From Methanocalculus sp. (GTDB lineage: Archaea; Halobacteriota; Methanomicrobia; Methanomicrobiales; Methanocorpusculaceae): a stretch of 7,919 bases of DNA. The position numbers were made by a program, and so were the translations under genes. Numbering within the stretch: the first letter of the stretch is position 1; each line of letters opens with the position of its first letter. The notes beneath the pieces were generated by a model. It searched no databases and was not told the origin of the DNA. It was given only the letters and a program-made list of their open reading frames with translations. Where the stretch lies: positions 1 through 7,919 of the forward strand of contig NZ_JARVGN010000056.1 of NCBI RefSeq assembly GCF_029762515.1, given 5' to 3'. Of this stretch, positions 1 through 6,862 are shown piece after piece.

Positions 1-1
1 A

Positions 2-82
2 CTCTTTGCCCTTGCGGTTCCATTGATCCTGGCTGCCCTCCTCTCCCTGGCTCTTCCCAGATCTCCGGTTGCCACTGACTGA
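2..82 (+). CDS. C-terminal end of a membrane protein (partial)
   Basis: An open frame entering from the left edge encodes 26 residues and ends at TGA 80-82. About 18 residues form a purely hydrophobic, Leu/Ala-rich segment (LFALAVPLILAALLSLALP), followed by a short polar tail (RSPVATD). This looks like the last transmembrane helix of a multi-pass membrane protein such as a transporter. The other forward frames over the same bases give Cys/Pro-rich, non-protein-like sequence. The family cannot be named from so little. The stop lies 38 bases before the preferred start of the downstream kinase gene, so the two are probably co-transcribed. The 5' part of the gene is outside the window. Confidence 0.6.
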   Translation, partial: LFALAVPLILAALLSLALPRSPVATD

Positions 83-106
83 TCCCCTCCACAACACCTT
101 TTATGC

Positions 107-113
107 AGGAGAG
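107..113 (+). promoter_or_regulatory. Ribosome binding site that decides the kinase start
   Basis: AGGAGAG at 107-113 lies 7 bases before the ATG at 121, an ideal Shine-Dalgarno position. It falls downstream of the other in-frame ATG at 103, which has only a pyrimidine-rich stretch (ACACCTTTT) before it. This favours initiation at 121 over 103. Confidence 0.6.
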
Positions 114-120
114 CAATCCA

Positions 121-1794
121 ATGCTGATTGCTATGCTTGCGGGGATGAAACGGTATGCCCAGATTGCCGATATTCTGGTGAAACACGGGTTTGGGATCGT
201 TGTCGATGAACTCTTTCCTGGTCTTCCCGGACGTGGCTTTAAATTCAGGGCGGGAGAGGATTCGCCTTCAATATCGGTCTATGAGCGGATCCGCCTCGTA
301 TTTGAGGAGCTTGGCCCGACATTCATAAAATTTGGCCAGATCATGAGCACCCGGCGTGAACTCTTCCCTCCTGATCTGATTGATGAACTCAGTAAGCTCC
401 AGGATCAGGTGCCCCCCCTTTTGTTTCCTGAGATTGAACCTCTCCTTGATGAGTCTCTTCCTGGCTGGAGGGAGATCTTTCTCAACCTTGCACAATACCC
501 GGTTGCCGCCGCCTCGCTATCACAGGTGCACCGGGGAGTGCTGGCCGATGGAACACAGGTTGCGGTGAAGATCCAGCGTCCGAAGATCGACGAGGTTATC
601 GAGACCGATCTCCTCATCCTCTCCTCGCTCGCTGAGCGGATTGAGGTGGTATCGCCGGATTATCGTCTGTTTAATCCGACCGGCCTCGTCCGTGAATTTG
701 CAGGCCAGATCCGAAAAGAGCTGGATTTCACCCGTGATGGAAAGAATGCCGAACGCATCCGGAGAAATATGGCTGAATTAGAGGGCATAAGGGTTCCCCG
801 TATCCACTGGAATGCCAGTTCACGACGGGTACTGACGATGGATTATATCGAGGGTGTCCGGATCGATGATGTTGAGTCCATCAGGGATATGGGTCATGAT
901 CCGGTGGTCATTGCAGAACGCGGCTTTGCTGCATATATCAAACAGATCATGATTGATGGTTTCTTCCATGGCGATCCCCACCCCGGCAACCTGCTTGTCA
1001 TGGAGAATGGCGATCTCGCCTTCCTTGATTTTGGGATCTGCATGGTGCTCAGGCCGGAGCGGCGGGAGACATTCATCAGGCTTCTCTCCGGGATTGTGAA
1101 TACTGATGTAGAAGCCTGTATCTCTGCATTTGCCGATCTCGGCGTGATAGTTTCAGATGAATACAGAGAGCTCTTCCGTGATGATCTGTATGTTCTCCTG
1201 CTCGACTACGCAGATTATGAGGTTCAGCAGTATGATTTCTCGAAGATGGCGATCGAACTCTCTGAGATCCTGAGAAAGTACCAGCTCCAGGTTCCCGGAG
1301 AGCTGATGCGGCTCCTGAAAGTGATCGGGATGGTGAGTGAGATTGCGCTTGCGCTTGATCCTTCGTTCTGTTTTACCAACCGGGTCCGTCCGTACCTTGA
1401 GATACTTGTAAAAGAGCAGTATTTCTCCTATGATACTCTCAAAAAAGAGGTTTCAACCGGGATTGGTTCGTTTCGGACACTTCTCCGGATCCCGGATCAG
1501 GTCTCCTCAGCCCTGAAGAAGGTGAGTGAGGGGAAGATCCGGATCGATGTGGTTGCACATGATATCCGGCGGCTTCAGGAGACGATGGATCGCTCAACTG
1601 ATCGGATCATGGTGGGGCTGATCGTCTCGTCGGTTGTGATCGGATCATCTCTCCTGCTCCTTGCCTCCGGGTCAACGATCCCCTATGGCGAGATTATTGC
1701 CCTGCTCGGATACGGTGCTGCGGTGATTGTGGGGATCTATGCGATTATCCATGCGTTCCGCGTATCACGCCGCGAAGATCTCAGGCTGAGATGA
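121..1794 (+). CDS. AarF/UbiB (ABC1/ADCK) family atypical kinase
   Basis: This is a protein kinase-like (PKL) fold protein of 557 residues, close to the usual family length. Numbered from the start at 121, the family hallmarks are all present: the KxGQ motif KFGQ (70-73), the alanine-rich nucleotide loop AAAS (129-132) replacing a glycine-rich loop, the VAVK lysine (K150), KELDF with a conserved Glu (about 200), the catalytic HGDPHPGN (283-290) and the metal-binding DFG (303-305). Two hydrophobic helices near the C-terminus (about 496-516 and 524-546) followed by a basic tail suggest membrane anchoring, as in bacterial UbiB. Characterised relatives (UbiB, Coq8, ADCK3) support ubiquinone synthesis or act as ATPases on lipid-associated complexes. 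Members of the inferred order are not known to make quinones, so the archaeal role is open and could concern isoprenoid lipids. The start at 121 is chosen for its ribosome binding site. ATG 103 would add six residues (MQESNP). The gene follows a membrane protein gene on the same strand after 38 bases. Confidence 0.93.
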   Translation: MLIAMLAGMKRYAQIADILVKHGFGIVVDELFPGLPGRGFKFRAGEDSPSISVYERIRLVFEELGPTFIKFGQIMSTRRELFPPDLIDELSKLQDQVPPLLFPEIEPLLDESLPGWREIFLNLAQYPVAAASLSQVHRGVLADGTQVAVKIQRPKIDEVIETDLLILSSLAERIEVVSPDYRLFNPTGLVREFAGQIRKELDFTRDGKNAERIRRNMAELEGIRVPRIHWNASSRRVLTMDYIEGVRIDDVESIRDMGHDPVVIAERGFAAYIKQIMIDGFFHGDPHPGNLLVMENGDLAFLDFGICMVLRPERRETFIRLLSGIVNTDVEACISAFADLGVIVSDEYRELFRDDLYVLLLDYADYEVQQYDFSKMAIELSEILRKYQLQVPGELMRLLKVIGMVSEIALALDPSFCFTNRVRPYLEILVKEQYFSYDTLKKEVSTGIGSFRTLLRIPDQVSSALKKVSEGKIRIDVVAHDIRRLQETMDRSTDRIMVGLIVSSVVIGSSLLLLASGSTIPYGEIIALLGYGAAVIVGIYAIIHAFRVSRREDLRLR

Positions 1795-1844
1795 TCAAAA
1801 GGGTTAAGGGGCTTGCACCGGCCATAGGGCAGGTATCTTCTCAG

Positions 1845-1888
1845 AAATAAAATAAAAGTGGTAGAGGGAATGCCTGATATCATTCCCT
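1845..1888 (-). terminator. Hairpin plus T-rich tract ending the cofG-pur-FTR transcript
   Basis: An 8-bp perfect inverted repeat, AGGGAATG (1865-1872) and CATTCCCT (1881-1888), encloses an 8-base loop that contains part of the FTR stop codon. Read on the minus strand, the hairpin is followed by a T-rich run, CTTTTATTTTATTT, at 1845-1858. T-rich tracts are what archaeal RNA polymerase uses to terminate, so this is a credible 3' end for the minus-strand operon. On the plus strand the same tract is A-rich and would not obviously terminate the kinase gene. No separate terminator is evident for that gene. Confidence 0.6.
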
Positions 1889-2155
1889 GAAGAAGAGATT
1901 GCAGTGGCAGTGCCCGTCCCTCTCAATCTCATCCTTATGGTAGATGCAGGGGCAGATGATCTGTTTATCCACATCGGGATCCCCGCTCATAACCCTGCAT
2001 GGGCAGTACCGCTCGCCATTCCTGACCATCCTGCGGGCAAGCCCCCTGATGACCGCGTCAAGCTGTTTGGGATCGGAATTGAGTTTCAGATTATTCTCTG
2101 CCGCATATCGTTTTACCCAGTCCCGGATCAGCCGGGCAGCTTCAAGTTCATCCAT
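1880..2155 (-). CDS. Ferredoxin-thioredoxin reductase catalytic (beta) subunit family protein
   Basis: This small protein of 91 residues has the complete FTR catalytic cysteine signature: CPC (C51, C53), CPC (C68, C70) and CHC (C83, C85). By comparison with plant/cyanobacterial FTR, C51, C68, C70 and C83 should bind a [4Fe-4S] cluster. C53 and C85 should form the redox-active disulfide beside it. Such enzymes take single electrons from ferredoxin to reduce a disulfide, classically in thioredoxin. Methanogens carry stand-alone catalytic subunits without the plant variable subunit, and the partner here is not visible. The N-terminal half (about 1-45) is helical and charged. It is the last gene of the cofG-purC-purS-purQ block, 12 bases after purQ. 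Its Shine-Dalgarno sequence overlaps the purQ stop, which points to translational coupling. The T-rich terminator follows directly. The family call is secure. The physiological target is unknown. Confidence 0.9.
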   Translation of the reverse strand: MDELEAARLIRDWVKRYAAENNLKLNSDPKQLDAVIRGLARRMVRNGERYCPCRVMSGDPDVDKQIICPCIYHKDEIERDGHCHCNLFFRE

Positions 2156-2164
2156 GCTTACGAT

Positions 2165-2169
2165 CTCCT
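2165..2169 (-). promoter_or_regulatory. Ribosome binding site for the FTR gene, overlapping the purQ stop
   Basis: On the minus strand AGGAG occupies 2169-2165, nine bases before the ATG at 2155. Its first two bases are the last two bases of the purQ TAG stop (2170-2168). Ribosomes terminating on purQ therefore sit on the binding site for the next gene. Confidence 0.65.
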
Positions 2170-2863
2170 AGGACTCTTCCACATAAGCAATCATCGAATC
2201 GAAGATCTTCTTCCCGTCAGCTGATCCCAGGATCTCTTCAGCTGCCCGCTCGGGATGCGGCATCATGACAAGGACATTCTCCTTCTCCGAGAGGACGCCG
2301 GTGATATTGCCGGTGGCGCCATTTGGGTTTGAAGATGCGGTCACGTTTCCGGCCTCGTCGCAGAACCGGAATGCGATTCTCTTCTCCTTTTCAAGCCGTT
2401 TCAGTTCCTCTGCCGGGATGATGTAGCGGCCTTCCTTGTGGGCAATCGGGAACCTCACAACCTCGCCTTCGGAATAGAGCCGGGTGAAGGGGGAGGTGGT
2501 ATTCTCAACCCTGAGATATGCCGGCTTGCAGAGGAACTTCGGATAGGCATTGATGGTGAAGACGCCGGGGATCAGGCCGCTTTCAGCTGCGATCTGCGCT
2601 CCGTTGCAGATCCCAAGGACGAGGCATCCTTTTTCAGCTGCCCTGATGATATCGGCCATGATCGGTGTCCGGGCAGCGATTGCACCTGCTCGGAGATAGT
2701 CGCCATAACTGAAACCTCCGGGGAGGACTATGGCGTCGTAAGCTCTATTCAACCCATCCTTATACCAGACCAGATCGGCGTCGGCACCACAGACCTCTTC
2801 GATCACATGCACGACGTCACGGTCACAGTTGCTCCCCCCGAACTGGATGACCGCCGCCCGCAT
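2168..2863 (-). CDS. purQ: Phosphoribosylformylglycinamidine synthase, glutaminase subunit PurQ
   Basis: This 231-residue class I glutamine amidotransferase supplies ammonia for conversion of FGAR to FGAM, the fourth step of IMP synthesis, in complex with PurS and small PurL. Visible signatures are the N-terminal strand AAVIQFGGSNCDRD (3-16), the GGFSYGDYLRAGAIA loop (49-63), the nucleophile elbow LGICNGAQ with catalytic C86, and MPHPER near the C-terminus, giving H203 and E205 of the triad. Length and motifs match the short PurQ of archaea and Gram-positive bacteria rather than the large fused enzyme. Its ATG overlaps the purS TGA by one base (TGATG). A GAGGT ribosome binding site lies six bases upstream, inside purS. 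PurL, the synthetase subunit, is not in this window and must be encoded elsewhere. Confidence 0.97.
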   Translation of the reverse strand: MRAAVIQFGGSNCDRDVVHVIEEVCGADADLVWYKDGLNRAYDAIVLPGGFSYGDYLRAGAIAARTPIMADIIRAAEKGCLVLGICNGAQIAAESGLIPGVFTINAYPKFLCKPAYLRVENTTSPFTRLYSEGEVVRFPIAHKEGRYIIPAEELKRLEKEKRIAFRFCDEAGNVTASSNPNGATGNITGVLSEKENVLVMMPHPERAAEEILGSADGKKIFDSMIAYVEES

Positions 2864-3105
2864 CAGATGACCTCAATCTCGTATGTGTGGATCACCGGGT
2901 TTGCAAGGAGCCGTTCACAGATGGATCCGGCAATCTTTTCGGCCTCCTGCTTATCAACGGCATCAAGGGTGATCCTGTACTGGTCTCTCTTCCGGAGGTG
3001 GTCTACTCCAAAGCCAAGATGTGCAATTGCACGCTGGATGGCCTCTGCCTCGGGGTTCAACATCCCTTCCTTTAAGCTGATTGTAATGACAACCTCGAAT
3101 TTCAT
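2863..3105 (-). CDS. purS: Phosphoribosylformylglycinamidine synthase subunit PurS
   Basis: This 80-residue protein has the length and pattern of PurS: an N-terminal beta strand (KFEVVITISLKEG), a proline-containing turn (MLNPEAEAIQRA), a helix, the GFGVDHLRK segment, a second helix (KQEAEKIAGSICERLLANP) and a final strand (HTYEIEV). PurS is a small dimeric scaffold that holds PurQ against PurL and helps channel ammonia. It has no catalytic residues of its own. Its ATG overlaps the purC stop as ATGA (3105-3102), and its own stop overlaps the purQ start, so all three should be translated at similar levels. The identification is strong because sequence, size and position immediately before purQ agree. 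Confidence 0.96.
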   Translation of the reverse strand: MKFEVVITISLKEGMLNPEAEAIQRAIAHLGFGVDHLRKRDQYRITLDAVDKQEAEKIAGSICERLLANPVIHTYEIEVI

Positions 3106-3818
3106 AGCCCCTTACTCCCGGTTATCCTGGCCGATACGGCACGGTATGCCTCCATGACATCCCCTTTCTCAAACCTGTAGACATCCTTGTCCATGGACTT
3201 CATTGTGCCTTTCTCCCAGAGCCTCATCGAATCCATGCTGATCTCATCGCCGAGGATGATGGTATCGCCATACCTGCCGTACTCGATCTTGAAATCAACG
3301 AGATCAAGGCCGATTCCATCAAAGAATGCCCTCATTACCTCATTCACCTTCAGGGCGGATGCCTTCACAGCGGCAATCTCCTCATGGGTGAGGAGGCCCA
3401 GTGCAACGATGATATCGTCATTAATCATCGGATCATGCCGCGTATCATCCTTATAGTCGGTGACGACGACAGGCGGGTTAAAGTACTGCCCCTCGGTGAA
3501 GGGATAGTTCCTTACAATTGATCCGGCGGCACGGTTCCTGACGATCACCTCAAGCGGGATCATCGTGAGTTTCCGGACCCGCATCGTTATTGGATCTTCC
3601 ATCCGGATGAAATGAGTTTTAACTCCGGCTTCTTCAAGGAGCCCGAAGATGAATGCCGAAACACCGGCGTTCGAGGCGCCCTTGCCTTCCAGCTGATCCT
3701 TCTTGCCGCCGTCAAATGCCGTGATATCGTCACGAAATGAAACGATCAATTCGTCTGGCTTTTCAGAGAGGAAGATGGTCTTAGCCTTTCCACTGTAGAG
3801 AATGTCGCCCTGGGTCAT
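3102..3818 (-). CDS. purC: SAICAR synthetase (phosphoribosylaminoimidazole-succinocarboxamide synthase) PurC
   Basis: The 238-residue enzyme joins aspartate to CAIR with ATP to give SAICAR in IMP synthesis. It is the usual size for a monofunctional PurC. Motifs in order are YSGKAKTIF (8-16), the phosphate-binding loop FRDDITAFDGGKKDQLEGKG (28-47), LEVIVRNRAAGS (89-100), the family signature LVDFKIEYG (173-181), and LGDEISMDSMRLW (189-201). In the last motif the proline usual in DEISPD is a methionine (DEISMD). This is a small departure in an otherwise intact active site. The ATG overlaps the cofG TGA as ATGA (3818-3815). A good AGGAG site lies eight bases upstream (3831-3827), inside the end of cofG. 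It is followed by purS with a second ATGA overlap. Confidence 0.97.
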   Translation of the reverse strand: MTQGDILYSGKAKTIFLSEKPDELIVSFRDDITAFDGGKKDQLEGKGASNAGVSAFIFGLLEEAGVKTHFIRMEDPITMRVRKLTMIPLEVIVRNRAAGSIVRNYPFTEGQYFNPPVVVTDYKDDTRHDPMINDDIIVALGLLTHEEIAAVKASALKVNEVMRAFFDGIGLDLVDFKIEYGRYGDTIILGDEISMDSMRLWEKGTMKSMDKDVYRFEKGDVMEAYRAVSARITGSKGL

Positions 3819-4798
3819 AGGTGATACTCCTGTACCTGTTTGTCAAGCTGCATGATAAGTGGTGCGAGTGCCGGATCGAACCACCCTCTTTTGATGTACC
3901 GGGGATAGATGCAGAGCCGCTCCCGGAGCGTATATCCGGCTGCAATCTCCTTGAGCCGCTCGATCTCCGGCCATGGATGTTCCGGGTTGATGTAGTCGAC
4001 GGTCACCGGGGAGACGCCGCCGAGGTCATTTACTCCGCATTTCAGGAAATACCGGGCATCCGCAAGGTTTGGTGGTATCTGAACCGCAACATCCTCAGGG
4101 AGGATCGCGCGCGCCATCCGGATTGTCTCTGCAAACTCTTCCTTTGTGACAGTTCCGTCTTCGCCCATCTGGGTGCCGGGTTTTGGGCAGAAGTTCTGGA
4201 TGATCACTTCCTGGATATGGCCATAACTCCGGTGAATTGAAGCTATTGTTCCAAGAGATTCACTTCGATCTGCTGATGTCTCTCCGATCCCAACCAGAAG
4301 CCCTGTTGTGAAGGGGATCTTCAGCCGTCCCGCATCTTCGAGCATCCGGATTCTCACATCAGGATCTTTTCCCGGTGAATTGGCATGCGCAGGTATTCTT
4401 GCTGTAGTCTCAAGCATCAGTCCCATGCTTGCATTCACCGTCCTGAAGCGGGCAAGCTCGTCAGCGGTCATGATGCCTGCGTTTGTGTGGGGAAGGAGGC
4501 CAAGAGCGATTGCCTCCCTGCAGAGGTCAAAGCAGTAGTCAAGGATGTCGCCATAGCCAATCTCGCTCAGGTAGCGTTCGAATCCTTCCTCCTCGCCCGG
4601 CCGCTCGCCGAAGGTGAAGAGCGCCTCGGTACAGCCTGCCTCAGCACCCAGCCTGAGTATCTCTCGGACCTCTTCCGGAGCCATAAGGCAGCCGTCTCCA
4701 ACAGGCTTTCTGAAAGAACAGTAGCCGCAGCGGTTATGGCAGACTGATGTCAGCGGAAGGAAGACGTTCTTTGAGTAAGTAATTGTTCTCCCCTGCAT
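3815..4798 (-). CDS. cofG: 7,8-didemethyl-8-hydroxy-5-deazariboflavin (F0) synthase, CofG subunit
   Basis: This radical SAM enzyme of 327 residues, together with CofH, forms F0, the redox chromophore of coenzyme F420. CofH joins a tyrosine-derived radical to 5-amino-6-(D-ribitylamino)uracil, and CofG closes the deazaflavin ring. The [4Fe-4S]/SAM motif is CHNRCGYC with C20, C24 and C27. Other CofG features are TFGERPGEE (62-70), LPHTNAGIM (102-110), the LETTARIPAHANSPGK block (129-144), GLLVGIGET (166-174), QNFCPKPGT (201-209) and GGVSPVTVDYINPEHPWP (260-277). These favour CofG over CofH, and the length shows it is not the fused FbiC form. CofH is absent from the window. The start is supported by conserved N-terminal sequence and an AGGAG 12 bases upstream, a somewhat long spacing. 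It lies 30 bases after the RDD gene and shares its stop with the purC start. Confidence 0.95.
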   Translation of the reverse strand: MQGRTITYSKNVFLPLTSVCHNRCGYCSFRKPVGDGCLMAPEEVREILRLGAEAGCTEALFTFGERPGEEEGFERYLSEIGYGDILDYCFDLCREAIALGLLPHTNAGIMTADELARFRTVNASMGLMLETTARIPAHANSPGKDPDVRIRMLEDAGRLKIPFTTGLLVGIGETSADRSESLGTIASIHRSYGHIQEVIIQNFCPKPGTQMGEDGTVTKEEFAETIRMARAILPEDVAVQIPPNLADARYFLKCGVNDLGGVSPVTVDYINPEHPWPEIERLKEIAAGYTLRERLCIYPRYIKRGWFDPALAPLIMQLDKQVQEYHL

Positions 4799-4828
4799 GT
4801 GATTCTCTTTCTCCTAAAACCACTTGAA

Positions 4829-5308
4829 TCAGTCGTCTTCATGGATATAGGTGACACCGTCCGGCGGCGTGTAATCGCATCTGATCACGATCGTATCCGA
4901 GAGGCGGTTGAAGAGCCGGAGTCCGCTCTTCTCCATTGCAAACCATCCGATCAGGCAGTCGAGGGGGAGGAGGAATGCCTTTCCAAATGCTGAAAGTGCT
5001 GCTTTTGGAATGCCCGCTGCGTCACCGGTGCGATCGGTGAGCCTGAGGTTCAAGACCATCTTCCCGACAGACTGGCCGGTTGTTCCTTCCATGATCGTCC
5101 AGTACAGGAACAATAGTACGGTGTTGGATGCAAACGGGACAGATAAGCCGGCAATAACAGGCAGGGCAAGTGCAAAAACCTGAGGACTCCACCCGGTAAG
5201 GGTGGATATTGTTGATTCTATGACTGCGACCAGGGCGTATATGAGGATGATATCGATGATCCATGCAAAAAGCCTGCTTTCCCAGCTGGCAATGCGTATC
5301 TCAACCAT
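4829..5308 (-). CDS. RDD family integral membrane protein
   Basis: This 159-residue protein has about three hydrophobic segments (roughly 13-33, 50-72 and 104-124). It carries the features that name the RDD family: an N-terminal ESRLFAWIIDI with R12 and D19 in the first helix, the linker GTTGQSVGKMVLNLRL (75-90), and the C-terminal PLDCLIGW (D117) and LFNRLSDTIVI (132-142). RDD proteins are poorly characterised. Some have been proposed to transport ions or compatible solutes, but no substrate can be read from this sequence. The hydrophilic tail (about 143-159) ends in EDD. The gene sits 30 bases upstream of cofG on the same strand and 78 bases downstream of SulP, so it could be co-transcribed with either. 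The SD before ATG 5308 is weak (CAGGT, four bases away), and no clear TATA element precedes it. Confidence 0.85.
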   Translation of the reverse strand: MVEIRIASWESRLFAWIIDIILIYALVAVIESTISTLTGWSPQVFALALPVIAGLSVPFASNTVLLFLYWTIMEGTTGQSVGKMVLNLRLTDRTGDAAGIPKAALSAFGKAFLLPLDCLIGWFAMEKSGLRLFNRLSDTIVIRCDYTPPDGVTYIHEDD

Positions 5309-5345
5309 GATACCTGATCTGTTTTGGGTGGCATCAAATGTTTCC

Positions 5346-5390
5346 CTGATGGCGGGTGGGGAGATCAGTCCGCATCCCCACCCGTATCAG
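5346..5390 (-). terminator. Long GC-rich hairpin at the 3' end of the SulP gene
   Basis: CGGGTGGGGA (5353-5362) and TCCCCACCCG (5375-5384) are a perfect 10-bp inverted repeat. Outer arms CTGAT (5346-5350) and ATCAG (5386-5390) add five more pairs, with a GG/T bulge between them. The 12-base loop is at 5363-5374. The structure includes the SulP stop codon (5389-5387). The minus-strand sequence that follows is GGGAAACATTTGATG, which lacks a long T run. It is therefore better described as a probable 3'-end, attenuation or RNA-stability hairpin between SulP and RDD than as a proven terminator. Confidence 0.5.
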
Positions 5391-6841
5391 GAGAAACCGC
5401 GATCGAGTGTCTCCTGGCTCTCCGGATTCAGTCCGATCACATAAACTGATTTTCCCTGCTGCTGGTACCGGTGGATCACCCGCGTGATCGCTTCAACCCC
5501 GGACTGGTCCCAGATATGTGAATTCGAGAAGTCTATCTCAATCTTCTCCGGGTCATTTGTGTAGTCGAAGAGATCCATAAACGCCGACATGGTGCCGAAG
5601 AAGAGCTGGCCTTTCATCAGGTACACCTTTACGCCATCCTTCCTGATGGTCGAGGTTGCCGAGATGACCGAGATCTTCCACCCGAAGATGAGGAGGGCAA
5701 GAATTACTCCGGAAATAACTCCTTTTGCCAGATCATGGGTATAGACGACGATGGCAACCGTGACGATCATAACAGCGGCATCGCCACGGGGTATCTTATG
5801 GATGGTTTTGATCGAATCCCATTCGAAGGTGCTGAAGGCAACGACGATCATGACGCCGACGAGTGCTGCCATCGGGATGATCGAGACGATATCCCCAAAG
5901 ACGATGATGAGGATTATCAGGAATACGCCTGCCACAAGCGATGAGAGCCTGCCGGTTGCACCTGATTTGATATTGATCATCGATTGCCCGATCATTGCAC
6001 ATCCTGCCATCCCTCCGAAGAAGCCGGCAACACAGTTTGCAAGCCCCTGTCCGCGAACTTCCCTGTCTTTATCGCTTGGTGTATCGGTCATCTCATCGAC
6101 GATCGAGGCGGTGAGGAGGGATTCGAGCAGCCCGACGATGACGAGGGTTATTGAGTAGGGGAGGATGATCAGCAGCGTCTCAAGGGTGAGCGGTATTTCT
6201 GGCAGGTGGAAGAGCGGGAGAGATCGGGTGATCTCACCCATACCGCCGACGGTGAGCATGTCAAGTTTAAGGAGAACTGCGATCACAGTGGCGACGATGA
6301 TTGCGACGAGTGCCGGAGGAACTGCTTTTGTGAGTCTTGGAAGGATGAGGATGATCGCGATTGTGATTGCAACGAGGATGTAGACTGCAAGGGATACCCC
6401 GATGAGGAACGGGATCTGTGAGAGGAAGATGAGGATAGCGAGTGCGTTGATGAACCCGAGAACGACAGAATAGGGGATGAACTTCACAAGCCGCCCGACA
6501 TTGAGGAATCCCAGTGCCAGTTGTACTATCCCGGTCAGGATGGTGGCAGCGAGGAGATATTCGAGCCCGTAATCCCGGACAAGAATCACCATGACAAGTG
6601 CCATTGCCCCGGTTGCTCCTGAGATCATCCCGGGCCTTCCGCCTGCAAAGGCGATGACAACGGCAATACAGAATGAAGCATACAAACCGACCATCGGGTC
6701 GACACCGGCTATGATGGAGAAGGCGATCGCCTCGGGGATGAGGGCCAGTGCAACCGTCATACCGGCAAGCGTATCGCCCCGGATATTCGAGAGCCATGTT
6801 TTTTTCAGCGCGTTGAAAGAAAGGGGATTGTTTAAATTCAC
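5387..6841 (-). CDS. SulP/SLC26 family inorganic anion transporter with STAS domain
   Basis: This is a 484-residue polytopic membrane protein. The transporter core covers about residues 15-395 and includes the SulP segments DTLAGMTVALALIPEAIAFS (23-42), DPMVGLYASFCIAVVIAFAGG (48-68), GMISGATGAMALV (71-83), GRLVKFIPYSVVLGFINALA (116-135), LLESLLTASIVDE (238-250) and GGMAGCAMIGQSMINIKSGA (276-295). A cytoplasmic STAS domain follows at about 403-478 and contains IEIDFSNSHIWDQSGVEAI (434-452). The compact form and the IPEAIAFSIIAGVDPMVGLY stretch recall bacterial YbaR/YvdB-type and bicarbonate-transporting SulP proteins. Substrate (sulfate, bicarbonate or another anion) cannot be decided from sequence. 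The start is GTG: an in-frame TGA lies 8 codons upstream at 6865-6863, no ATG lies between, and AGAGGA is correctly spaced. The gene is divergent from a universal stress protein gene, and a hairpin spans its stop. Confidence 0.94.
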   Translation of the reverse strand: MNLNNPLSFNALKKTWLSNIRGDTLAGMTVALALIPEAIAFSIIAGVDPMVGLYASFCIAVVIAFAGGRPGMISGATGAMALVMVILVRDYGLEYLLAATILTGIVQLALGFLNVGRLVKFIPYSVVLGFINALAILIFLSQIPFLIGVSLAVYILVAITIAIILILPRLTKAVPPALVAIIVATVIAVLLKLDMLTVGGMGEITRSLPLFHLPEIPLTLETLLIILPYSITLVIVGLLESLLTASIVDEMTDTPSDKDREVRGQGLANCVAGFFGGMAGCAMIGQSMINIKSGATGRLSSLVAGVFLIILIIVFGDIVSIIPMAALVGVMIVVAFSTFEWDSIKTIHKIPRGDAAVMIVTVAIVVYTHDLAKGVISGVILALLIFGWKISVISATSTIRKDGVKVYLMKGQLFFGTMSAFMDLFDYTNDPEKIEIDFSNSHIWDQSGVEAITRVIHRYQQQGKSVYVIGLNPESQETLDRGFS

Positions 6842-6847
6842 GGGATA

Positions 6848-6853
6848 TCCTCT
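6848..6853 (-). promoter_or_regulatory. Ribosome binding site supporting a GTG start for SulP
   Basis: AGAGGA on the minus strand (6853-6848) is six bases before the GTG codon at 6841-6839. An in-frame stop at 6865-6863 rules out a longer product, so initiation at GTG is well supported. Confidence 0.65.
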
Positions 6854-6862
6854 TGTTTCTGA

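Noticed and set aside
2438..3157. 239-codon open frame on the plus strand antisense to purQ, purS and the end of purC
   Set aside because: It is a mirror frame of three well-identified overlapping purine genes, shows no recognisable domain and has no ribosome binding site. Long antisense frames are common in GC-rich coding DNA.
3821..4240. 139-codon plus-strand frame opposite cofG
   Set aside because: Antisense shadow of a confidently assigned gene, with low-plausibility composition and no start signal.
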